The notes below the pieces were generated by a model that worked only from the letters and a program-made list of their open reading frames with translations, did no database searches and was not told where the DNA came from. A DNA stretch of 16,791 nucleotides from Bacteroidales bacterium (GTDB taxonomy: Bacteria > Bacteroidota > Bacteroidia > Bacteroidales > UBA3824). The stretch is from assembly GCA_017543645.1 (NCBI GenBank), contig JAFYFR010000064.1:1-16791 (forward strand), read 5' to 3'. Of the stretch, positions 8,465-15,228 are shown in pieces (the first letter of the stretch is position 1; each line of letters starts with the position of its first letter). The position numbers and the translations under genes were made by a program.

Positions 8465-9180
8465 AAGCCGTAATCCTTGCCGCCGGAACAGCCTCGCGCC
8501 TACGCCCATTAACCGAAAACACTCCTAAATGCCTTCTGAAAGTTAACGGTAAGACACTTTTGGAACGCACCTTGGATAATTTTGTGGCTAACGGAATAAC
8601 TGATTTCCTGATTGTTACCGGATATCTGGAGGAGATGATACAGACTTTTGTAACGTGCAAATTCCCCGGTCTTAACATCCAGATTGTTACCAACAAGGAT
8701 TTTGCCACCACCAACAATATCTATTCGCTGTTTTTGGCGGAAGAATATGCCAAAGGCGAAGACTTTATCCTGTCGGACAGCGACATACTGTTTTCGCACG
8801 AGATAATTGCAGCACTCTTGGCAGACGAGAATCCCAACGTGCTTGCCATGAACCGTCACGAACTCGGCGAGGAGGAAATCAAAATTATTGCCGACCTCAA
8901 CCGCAACGTACTTGAAATAAGCAAGGTCTGCAGCATAGAAAAAGCCATAGGCGAATCGGTAGGCTTAGAAAAAATGTCGGCTGATTATTCATCAGCATTA
9001 TTTAAGGAACTCCATCAGATGATCGACAACGAGGGTCTTTCTAACGTTTTCTATGAAAAGGCTTTCGAGCGTCTGATTCCGCAGGGACACGTTTTCAAAT
9101 ATTTGGACACCACCGGCTTTTTCTCGATGGAGATAGACACCGTGGAGGATTACAACAAGATTAAGGATTTGAAAATTTGA
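8461..9180 (+). CDS. LicC-like nucleotidyltransferase (probable CTP:phosphocholine / phosphoethanolamine-type cytidylyltransferase)
   Basis: A 239-residue nucleotidyltransferase. The N-terminal signature is MKAVILAAGTASRLRPLT followed by PKCLLKV, with G9, R13 and K23 in the expected nucleotide-binding positions. NKDFATTNNIYSLFLA matches the N-x-x-S-L element typical of LicC/PntC-type enzymes. SDSDILF near residues 105-111 supplies a metal-binding Asp pair, IGESVGL lies in the middle, and MEIDTVEDY near 223-231 is the C-terminal EID(S/T)xEDY motif. The expected reaction is CTP plus a phosphorylated small alcohol or amine giving a CDP-activated donor. It overlaps the PLP enzyme gene by 4 bp and is followed at once by a LicD gene, the usual acceptor-side partner. 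A sugar-1-phosphate nucleotidyltransferase is possible but less likely given its size and the NNxxSL motif. Confidence 0.82.
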   Translation: MKAVILAAGTASRLRPLTENTPKCLLKVNGKTLLERTLDNFVANGITDFLIVTGYLEEMIQTFVTCKFPGLNIQIVTNKDFATTNNIYSLFLAEEYAKGEDFILSDSDILFSHEIIAALLADENPNVLAMNRHELGEEEIKIIADLNRNVLEISKVCSIEKAIGESVGLEKMSADYSSALFKELHQMIDNEGLSNVFYEKAFERLIPQGHVFKYLDTTGFFSMEIDTVEDYNKIKDLKI

Positions 9181-9185
9181 AAGTT

Positions 9186-10019
9186 ATGGCAAACTACGAA
9201 ATACGTCCGCTACAGATGAAAATTCTCGAAATTCTCCAAGCCGTTGACAAAACCTGCAAAGAGAACAACCTAAGATACTATCTCACAGCAGGAACAATGC
9301 TTGGAGCAGTCCGTCATAAGGGCTTTATCCCATGGGACGACGACGCGGATATTGCTATGCCACGACCTGATTACGACTATCTTATGGCTAATTATCAGAA
9401 AATTCTGCCCGACAATTACGAAATCAGATGTATGGAAAACGTTGAGGAGTTTTCGGCGCCGTTTGCCAAAGTTTACGACAAGAACACCACCCTAATCGAA
9501 AAACTATACATGGACACTCTCGGAGGCGTGTATATCGACATATTCCCTCTCGACGGCGTGCCAGACAGCAAAATAGCCCAATGGTGGCATTTTTTCAGGT
9601 ATCAGTATTACAAAAAAGTAAACTACTTTATCTACCGCGACCCATACAAACACGGACACGGCCCGGCGTGCTGGATACCTCTGCTGCTGCACAAGCTCTA
9701 CTCCAAACAATGGATGAAGAAAAAGCTCCGCAAAATGATGACCGCCTACGCCTACGACAAATCACATCTGGTGGTAGACCACGACGACGGCTGGAAAGGC
9801 GTATTGCGCAAAGAGATTATCGGCAAGCCTACTCCGGTAATGTTCGAGGGAAAAGAGTTTATGGGCATTGAGCAATACGACAAATATTTATCACAAAAAT
9901 ACGGCGACTATATGACTATTCCGCCTAACAACAAAATTCACCAGCACAATTTCTATTACCTCAACCTCAACAAACCTTTTAAAGATTTCAATGAATCAGA
10001 CGTTGACAATAGCATTTGA
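9186..10019 (+). CDS. LicD-family phosphocholine-type transferase
   Basis: A 277-residue LicD-family protein. The N-terminal helix region is followed by YYLTAGTMLGAVRHKGFIPW and then DDDADIAMPR (about residues 32-60); the Asp cluster D51/D52/D53/D55 after W50 is the family's metal-binding catalytic signature, followed by 'DYDYLM'. LDGVPDSKIAQWW and a C-terminal 'FEGKEFMGIEQYDKYLSQKYGDYM' also match the family layout. LicD proteins move phosphocholine, phosphoethanolamine or related phospho-groups from a CDP donor onto glycans. The ATG at 9186 was chosen, 5 bp after the previous stop; a TTG at 9177 overlapping that stop would add three residues. Its 3' end overlaps the next gene by 29 bp. The acceptor is probably the glycan built by the three downstream glycosyltransferases. 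Confidence 0.88.
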   Translation: MANYEIRPLQMKILEILQAVDKTCKENNLRYYLTAGTMLGAVRHKGFIPWDDDADIAMPRPDYDYLMANYQKILPDNYEIRCMENVEEFSAPFAKVYDKNTTLIEKLYMDTLGGVYIDIFPLDGVPDSKIAQWWHFFRYQYYKKVNYFIYRDPYKHGHGPACWIPLLLHKLYSKQWMKKKLRKMMTAYAYDKSHLVVDHDDGWKGVLRKEIIGKPTPVMFEGKEFMGIEQYDKYLSQKYGDYMTIPPNNKIHQHNFYYLNLNKPFKDFNESDVDNSI

Positions 10020-11139
10020 CGGAAAACGGGCATCAAACAACAAGACTGGTTTGGGAAATTACAGCCGGCACATTATCAATCTGCTGGCAAAATTTTTCCC
10101 CGAAAATTCCTATGCTGTTTTTTTAACCGCGCCAAACAAAAACCTGCAATTCAAAGAAATCTTAGAAAAACATCCCGCTATAAAGGTTATCTTCCCTGAA
10201 AAAGGATTTTGGAAAAAGTTTCCATCGCTTTGGCGGTCGTTCGGAATCAAAAAAGATATTTCTAAAATAGGAAACGTTATATATCACGGACTTAGCAACG
10301 AGCTTCCTCAGTCGATAAAAAAGACAACAGCCAAAAGCGTGGTAACAATCCACGATTTGATATTTTTGGTATATCCCAAGTTTTACAAGTTTATAGACCG
10401 CAAAATATACGCTTACAAGTTCAGAAAAGCCTGCGAAAATGCCGACAGAATCATCGCCGTAAGCGAATGTACCAAGCGCGATATTGTAAAGTATTTTGGA
10501 ACCGACCCCGATAAAATTACCGTAATATACCAAGGCTGCGACAAGGTTTTTAAACAAGATATTACCGAAGACAACTTACTGAAAGTAAAGCAGAAATACC
10601 ACCTCCCCGACAGATTTTTGCTCAACGTGGGCAGCATAGAGGAACGCAAAAACGCCGCGCTGATAGTAAAGGCGCTGCCGCTATTAAAAGAAAAGCTGCC
10701 GCTCGTGATTGTAGGAAAGCGGACAAAATATACTTCCGAAGTGGAAAAAAAAGCAGAATTGCTCGGCGTTAAAAACAGTGTGCATATCTTCGACAGTGTT
10801 CCATTTGAGGACCTTGCACCTATCTACCATCTGAGCGAGATTTTTATCTATCCGTCGCGCTACGAGGGATTCGGGATTCCGATTATCGAAGCCATCAACT
10901 GCGGAGTGCCGGTAATAGCCGCCACTGGGTCGTGCCTCGAAGAAGCCGGCGGAGAGCATTGCCTTTACGTAAACCCCGACAGCGAAAAAGATTTGGCATC
11001 GGCGATAGAAAAATTTGCCAAACGTCCCGAAAACTTAGATTTTAGAAACAACGCCATAGCACAAAGCAGAATTTACGTTGAAAAGTTCTCAGAAGAAATT
11101 CAGGCAGAACAATTAATGAAATGTTATAAAGAAATATAA
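9991..11139 (+). CDS. Glycosyltransferase family 4 (GT-B fold)
   Basis: A 382-residue retaining glycosyltransferase. The N-terminal domain begins LTIAFDGKRASNNKTGLGNY, with the glycine-rich acceptor loop TGLGNYSRH, and later has VVTIHDLIF and a DRIIAVSECTKRDI block. The C-terminal domain has LLNVGSIEERKN and IFIYPSRYEGFGIPIIEA, containing the E-x7-E motif of GT4 enzymes that contacts the donor, then GVPVIAATGSCLEE. It has no membrane helices and would act at the cytoplasmic face on a lipid-linked or LPS-core glycan. The ATG lies 29 bp inside the LicD gene in a different frame, so the two are tightly coupled. The donor sugar cannot be predicted. Confidence 0.9.
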   Translation: MNQTLTIAFDGKRASNNKTGLGNYSRHIINLLAKFFPENSYAVFLTAPNKNLQFKEILEKHPAIKVIFPEKGFWKKFPSLWRSFGIKKDISKIGNVIYHGLSNELPQSIKKTTAKSVVTIHDLIFLVYPKFYKFIDRKIYAYKFRKACENADRIIAVSECTKRDIVKYFGTDPDKITVIYQGCDKVFKQDITEDNLLKVKQKYHLPDRFLLNVGSIEERKNAALIVKALPLLKEKLPLVIVGKRTKYTSEVEKKAELLGVKNSVHIFDSVPFEDLAPIYHLSEIFIYPSRYEGFGIPIIEAINCGVPVIAATGSCLEEAGGEHCLYVNPDSEKDLASAIEKFAKRPENLDFRNNAIAQSRIYVEKFSEEIQAEQLMKCYKEI

Positions 11140-11141
11140 AT

Positions 11142-11909
11142 ATGGAGAACAAAATTTCGGTAGTAATAAACACATACAATGCCCAACGGTATTTGGAAAG
11201 GGTTTTGCAATCGGCGTCAGGGTTCGACGAGATTGTGGTTTGCGACATGGAAAGCACCGACCATACCGTTGCGATTGCCCAAAAATACAACTGCAAAATT
11301 GTTACCTTCCCCAAAAAAGACTACGTAAGCGCCGAACCTGCACGAAATTTTGCCATACAGTCGGCGTCGAGCTACTGGGTCTTGGTGGTGGATGCCGACG
11401 AGATTATCACCGAAGACCTCCGCAACTATCTGTACCAAAGAATCCAGGAAGAAGACTGTCCTGCGGGTTTGTACATCCCGAGGAAAAACTATATTATGAA
11501 CAAGTTTTTGAAAAACTCCTATCCCGACCCGCAGCTGAGGTTTTTCAAGCGCGACGGCTCCGACTGGCCGCCATTTGTGCACACATTCCCCAAGGTTGAC
11601 GGAAGGGTTGAGAAAATTCCTCCCGAGCGCAAGGAGCTGGCACTAATCCATCTGAGCGACACCATCTTTGACCAGCTCAATAAAATGAATATGTATTCCG
11701 AAAACGAAGTGGTTAAGCGCAAAGATATGAAAGTGAGTTTGCTGAGGATTTTTGCCAAATGCACTATGAGGTTTTTCAAAAACTATATTCTCAAAGGCGG
11801 TTTCAGATTGGGTATAACAGGTCTGGTGCAGGCCGTGAACTCATCGAACTACAAGTTTTACACCATGGTAAAAGTCTGGGAAAACCGCAACAAAGAAAAG
11901 GAGGATTAA
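11142..11909 (+). CDS. Glycosyltransferase family 2, WaaE/KdtX-like
   Basis: A 255-residue GT-A enzyme. It opens ISVVINTYNAQRYLERVL and continues with DEIVVCDMESTDHT (nucleotide-binding Asp), SAEPARNFAI, and WVLVVDADEII, the DxD-type metal-binding motif near residues 83-90. The region 'YPDPQLRFFKRDG' is typical of the LPS-core beta-glycosyltransferase (WaaE/KdtX) subgroup. It starts 2 bp after the preceding stop. A role in extending an LPS or capsule core is consistent with the LicD and GT4 neighbours. Sugar and linkage are unknown. Confidence 0.88.
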   Translation: MENKISVVINTYNAQRYLERVLQSASGFDEIVVCDMESTDHTVAIAQKYNCKIVTFPKKDYVSAEPARNFAIQSASSYWVLVVDADEIITEDLRNYLYQRIQEEDCPAGLYIPRKNYIMNKFLKNSYPDPQLRFFKRDGSDWPPFVHTFPKVDGRVEKIPPERKELALIHLSDTIFDQLNKMNMYSENEVVKRKDMKVSLLRIFAKCTMRFFKNYILKGGFRLGITGLVQAVNSSNYKFYTMVKVWENRNKEKED

Positions 11910-11910
11910 T

Positions 11911-12798
11911 ATGGCTGACGAACTTTTTTCGATATTCATACCCTCGTGGAACAACCTTCCGTTTCTGAAACTATGTATCCATAGCATCCGAAAAAACTCT
12001 AAATACAAGCACCAGATTATAGTCCACGTTAACGAGGGCAAGGACGGCACATTGCAATGGGTTAAGGAGCAGAATCTCGACTACACCTACACACCAGAAA
12101 ACGTGGGCGTCTGCATTGCCATGAATATGATGCGTACCAAGGCGCGAACCAGCTACATATATTTCGTTAACGACGACATGTACCTCCTACCCTACTGGGA
12201 CGTGCCCCTGTACGAAGAAGTTAAGAAGCTCGGCAACGACAACAAGTTCTACATCTCGTCGTCAACAATACAGCCCAAGCACGAACCCGTGGGCGTAGGC
12301 TCTCTGGCAGACTACGGCGATACTGTTGAAAATTTCAGAGAGGATGATCTGCTGAAAGATTACCAAAAATACTTCATCCGTCACTGGAAAGGTTCCACAT
12401 GGCCTCCGTGCCTCGTTCACCGCAACATGTGGGACACCGTGGGCGGCTACAGCATCGAGCTAACGCCCGGCATGGGTAGCGACCCCGACTTCACCGCAAA
12501 GCTGTATTACATAGGCGTGAGGTATTTCAAGGGACTCGGCAACAGCCTTGCATACCACTTTGAGCAAAAATCCACCACCGTAGTAAAGAAAAACCACTAC
12601 CTCTCGCAGTTTCTGTTTAAATGGAACGTGCCCAACTCCACCCTGCGTAAGTACCTCACCCAAGTGGGACAGCCGTGGGACCAGCCCTCGCCTAACACCG
12701 TTGCCAAAATAAAAAGAGACCGGCTCCGTGGACGTTTAAAAGCCATCTGGTACGCCATTGCAGGTATTTTTGGCACAAGGAAAAAACTTTGGGAGTAG
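11911..12798 (+). CDS. Glycosyltransferase family 2
   Basis: A 295-residue GT-A enzyme beginning FSIFIPSWNNLPFLKLCI. ENVGVCIAMNMM is the conserved 'NxGxxxAxN' element, and YIYFVNDDMYLLP (around residues 84-96) holds an Asp pair in the DxD position. WPPCLVHRNMWDTVGGY and a C-terminal GMGSDPDF-type acidic motif followed by 'H' (AYHFEQKST) match family 2. The C-terminus is basic (KIKRDRLRGRLK) with a short hydrophobic stretch, suggesting loose membrane attachment. It starts 1 bp after the previous stop and ends the main operon; the next gene has its own promoter 17 bp later. Confidence 0.87.
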   Translation: MADELFSIFIPSWNNLPFLKLCIHSIRKNSKYKHQIIVHVNEGKDGTLQWVKEQNLDYTYTPENVGVCIAMNMMRTKARTSYIYFVNDDMYLLPYWDVPLYEEVKKLGNDNKFYISSSTIQPKHEPVGVGSLADYGDTVENFREDDLLKDYQKYFIRHWKGSTWPPCLVHRNMWDTVGGYSIELTPGMGSDPDFTAKLYYIGVRYFKGLGNSLAYHFEQKSTTVVKKNHYLSQFLFKWNVPNSTLRKYLTQVGQPWDQPSPNTVAKIKRDRLRGRLKAIWYAIAGIFGTRKKLWE

Positions 12799-12815
12799 GT
12801 CTCACGTTTATTTTA

Positions 12816-12823
12816 TACCTTTG
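12816..12823 (+). promoter_or_regulatory. Bacteroidetes -7 box for the ACP/ligase pair
   Basis: TACCTTTG matches TAnnTTTG exactly, 21 bp upstream of the ATG at 12845, in the only gap (46 bp) larger than 5 bp in the whole plus-strand cluster. It may give the ACP and ligase extra transcription independent of the upstream operon. Confidence 0.55.
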
Positions 12824-12844
12824 TAACGAAAATGTTTTTCAGCC

Positions 12845-13072
12845 ATGAAAGAAAAAATACTTAACCTATTGGAAGATACGCTGCCCACGGTAGACTGGTC
12901 GTCAGAGTTTTTGTTCAGCGAAATGGACTCGCTCGCCGTCACCACTGTGCTGACGGTACTCTCCGACGAGTTCAGCATCCGTCTGGATTCGGAAGACGCC
13001 ACGCCCAAAAACTTCATGACCATCGACAGCATCGTCCACCTCGTTGAAACCAAGCTCAAAGAGCAAGCATAA
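12845..13072 (+). CDS. Acyl (or peptidyl) carrier protein
   Basis: A 75-residue carrier protein of normal length. The phosphopantetheine-attachment motif is MDSLAVTT, with the modified serine at residue 29 in a DSL context, preceded by an acidic stretch and followed by the helix II pattern VLTVLSDEFSIRLD. The last helix is IDSIVHLVETKLKEQ. It has its own promoter and its stop (TAATG) overlaps the start of the adenylating ligase, as in DltA/DltC-like or acyl-ACP ligase pairs. It is probably loaded by that ligase rather than serving fatty-acid synthesis. No ketosynthase, thioesterase or acyltransferase is encoded nearby. Confidence 0.85.
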   Translation: MKEKILNLLEDTLPTVDWSSEFLFSEMDSLAVTTVLTVLSDEFSIRLDSEDATPKNFMTIDSIVHLVETKLKEQA

Positions 13073-14382
13073 TGATTAATACTGTGATTTTTGAAGACTA
13101 TCTGAAACAAAGCGCGGAACTATATCCCGAAAAAACCGCCGTTATCTGCGGCGACAAATCGCTTACATACAAAGAGCTGTGGCAGCAGACATCAGCCTCC
13201 GCCCTATCGCTGCCCAAAAACGGGACGGTGGTGTTCCGCTCGTCGCAGGATATCGGCTTCATGTTGAAATACTTCGCGCTGCATATCAACGGCTCGGTGG
13301 CTGTCCCCTTAGAAAGGGACGCCCCCGACGACAGTTTCAACGAGATTTCGCAAATGCTGCAAAACCACGCCATGCCCGACGGCATCGCCGACATCCTTTT
13401 TACCACAGGAACAACAGGAAAGAAAAAAGGCGTGATGATAAGCCACCGCGCCATCATTGCCAACGGACTAAACCTTATTGAAGGTCAAAAATTCACACAC
13501 AACACCACATTCATTATCACAGGTCCGCTCAACCACATAGCAAGCCTGTCCAAAATTTACCCCATAATAATTTCAGGCGGCACGCTGATAATTACCGAAG
13601 GCATGAAAAATGTCAACGCTTTTTTTGCCGCCATGGATCTGCCGTACAACAAGTTTGCCACATTCCTTGTGCCGAGCGCCATACGCATATTGCTGCAGTT
13701 CAGCGAAGAAAGGCTGAAACGCTACGCCCCGAAAATCGACTTTATCGAAACCGGCGCGGCAGCAATTCCCCATTCCGACATGACCCGGCTCTGCGGAATC
13801 CTCCCCCAAAGCCGTCTCTACAACACATACGCATCCACCGAAACCGGCATCATATCAACATACAATTTCAACGACGGACTCTGCATCGAAGGCTGCCTGG
13901 GCAGACCCATGAGCCGCTCCAAAATCATCATCACTCCCGACGGACTGATTTCGTGCAAAGGCGAAACCCTCATGAGCGGTTATGCCTGCGACCCGGAGGC
14001 TACTGGCAGAGTGCTGAAAAACAACACATTATTCACCTCCGACTTTGGCAGAATAGACCAAAACGGAATGTTGCGCCTTGCCGGAAGAGCCGACGACGTT
14101 ATCAACACCGGCGGATTCAAAGTAGCCCCCACCGAGGTGGAAAGCGTGGCGATGTCGATTCCACAAATTGCCGACTGCATCTGCGTGGCTGCCCCCCACC
14201 CTGTTTTGGGAACGGCACTCAAGCTTATCTACGTAGAAAGTTCGCCCGTCACAAAAAAGGAGATCGCCCTTTTTATAAAGTCAAGACTCGAAAGCTTCAA
14301 AGTGCCGTTCTACTACGAATCTGCCGACAAAATCCAAAGGACATTCAACGGCAAAATCGACAGGAAGCACTACAGAAAATGA
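13072..14382 (+). CDS. Adenylate-forming (ANL) acyl/amino-acyl ligase, short form
   Basis: A 436-residue member of the AMP-dependent synthetase/adenylation-domain superfamily. Visible core motifs: ILFTTGTTGKKKGV (P-loop, residues 108-121), YNTYASTETG (A5), FTSDFGRIDQNG (A7), LAGRADDVINTGGFKV (A8) and the C-terminal FNGKIDRK with the catalytic lysine. It is shorter than the usual 500-550 residues; the missing part lies in the N-terminal subdomain, where only about 107 residues precede the P-loop. It would activate a carboxylic acid as acyl-AMP and load it onto the overlapping carrier protein. Its 3' end overlaps the convergent MNT gene by 13 bp. Whether the substrate is an amino acid, fatty acid or aryl acid cannot be told. 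Confidence 0.87.
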   Translation: MINTVIFEDYLKQSAELYPEKTAVICGDKSLTYKELWQQTSASALSLPKNGTVVFRSSQDIGFMLKYFALHINGSVAVPLERDAPDDSFNEISQMLQNHAMPDGIADILFTTGTTGKKKGVMISHRAIIANGLNLIEGQKFTHNTTFIITGPLNHIASLSKIYPIIISGGTLIITEGMKNVNAFFAAMDLPYNKFATFLVPSAIRILLQFSEERLKRYAPKIDFIETGAAAIPHSDMTRLCGILPQSRLYNTYASTETGIISTYNFNDGLCIEGCLGRPMSRSKIIITPDGLISCKGETLMSGYACDPEATGRVLKNNTLFTSDFGRIDQNGMLRLAGRADDVINTGGFKVAPTEVESVAMSIPQIADCICVAAPHPVLGTALKLIYVESSPVTKKEIALFIKSRLESFKVPFYYESADKIQRTFNGKIDRKHYRK

Positions 14383-14690
14383 GGCGAGGATTTTTGGTAA
14401 AACACTTTCCCTACCCTGAGGATATGTTCACCGATAGGTGTGGATTGTTTTGATTGGTAATCAACTAAATCTATTCCATATAGCAATTCAAGGTCGTCGA
14501 TTTCGCAACCAATTTTGAGCAAAAGATTATAATCTACACCTTTGCCAATTACTGCCAAATCAATATCTGACCCCGGGCGGTAATTACCCTTGGCACGCGA
14601 GCCAAATATCAGAACCTTTTCCACCTCGCTGTGCTTGCGCAAAACACTCTGAATATCGCTTATAACTTTGTCGGAGAGTCCAAACATCAT
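14370..14690 (-). CDS. MNT-domain minimal nucleotidyltransferase (antitoxin of a HEPN/MNT pair)
   Basis: A 106-residue minimal nucleotidyltransferase. It shows VLIFGSRAKGNYRPGSDIDL, matching GSxAxG(x5)SDxDL with both metal-binding aspartates, and a later 'GIDLVDY' carrying the third carboxylate. Proteins of this type (MntA) neutralise a HEPN toxin by adding AMP groups to it. The gene overlaps the HEPN gene by 4 bp (ATGA), with two adjacent ATGs at 14690 and 14687; the first was taken. Its last 13 bp overlap the end of the convergent ligase gene, so the module has been inserted very tightly behind the glycan cluster, or its tail extends into it. Confidence 0.88.
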   Translation of the reverse strand: MMFGLSDKVISDIQSVLRKHSEVEKVLIFGSRAKGNYRPGSDIDLAVIGKGVDYNLLLKIGCEIDDLELLYGIDLVDYQSKQSTPIGEHILRVGKVFYQKSSPHFL

Positions 14691-15112
14691 TGATAATCGG
14701 GATTATGAGATAAAGTTTCAAGTTTAATATCCAACGCTTGTAGCAGCGGTGCAAATTCGTTATAAATATTTCGAGCCATAACGAGTATCTCATTTTCGTC
14801 GTAGACGTGAGTAAAAATATTCCGCGATTTTTGCATCAACCGCCAACCGTCGTGATTGGTAATAAACCCAGCCTCAAACGCTGTTTTAATACTGCCGTTT
14901 GGACCGGGGGCAAACTCATATCCGCTAAAAATCAACAAATCCTGCAATACCTTCCAAGCGAGTTCAAAGGTATATTCAAAACGCTGCACAAGCCCCTCGG
15001 TCTCTAACATAGACAGAGAATCAAAATCACGTTCCTCTGTAAGTTGTATCAAAAGCCCGCAAGCCTTATGATAATTAGCATACCGTTGTATCCACCGTGT
15101 ATCTGCTGCCAT
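14687..15112 (-). CDS. HEPN-domain protein of the HI0074 type (toxin of a HEPN/MNT pair)
   Basis: A 141-residue all-helical protein with the layout of the HI0074 'nucleotidyltransferase substrate-binding' family: RFEYTFELAWKVLQDLL, then a variable loop (GPNGSIKTAFEAGFI), then RNIFTHVYDE. That last segment is the HEPN RNase motif R-x4-H with a following x-Y (RNIFTHVY), in which the Tyr is the AMPylation site in characterised HepT/MntA systems. This suggests an intact RNase toxin regulated by AMPylation. The ATG at 15112 lies 27 bp after a TATCTTTG promoter box and the gene overlaps the MNT gene at its 3' end, forming a two-gene operon. It could act in plasmid or element stabilisation or antiphage defence; the sequence does not decide. 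Confidence 0.87.
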   Translation of the reverse strand: MAADTRWIQRYANYHKACGLLIQLTEERDFDSLSMLETEGLVQRFEYTFELAWKVLQDLLIFSGYEFAPGPNGSIKTAFEAGFITNHDGWRLMQKSRNIFTHVYDENEILVMARNIYNEFAPLLQALDIKLETLSHNPDYQ

Positions 15113-15139
15113 ATTGAATCAAAATTGGTTTTACTGTGG

Positions 15140-15147
15140 CAAAGATA
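15140..15147 (-). promoter_or_regulatory. Bacteroidetes -7 box for the HEPN/MNT operon
   Basis: TATCTTTG on the minus strand, followed by CC, matches TAnnTTTG exactly, 27 bp upstream of the ATG at 15112. The same 10-bp word TATCTTTGCC occurs at the divergent promoter 42 bp away. Confidence 0.6.
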
Positions 15148-15189
15148 ATGGATTTTTCTACAAACTAAAACACTATTTATATTTATTAT

Positions 15190-15197
15190 TATCTTTG
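15190..15197 (+). promoter_or_regulatory. Bacteroidetes -7 box for the DUF285 protein gene
   Basis: TATCTTTG matches TAnnTTTG exactly, 31 bp upstream of the ATG at 15229. It is divergent from the HEPN/MNT promoter, which carries the same TATCTTTGCC word. Confidence 0.6.
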
Positions 15198-15228
15198 CCC
15201 CATCATCAAACCATAAAAATATCTAACT

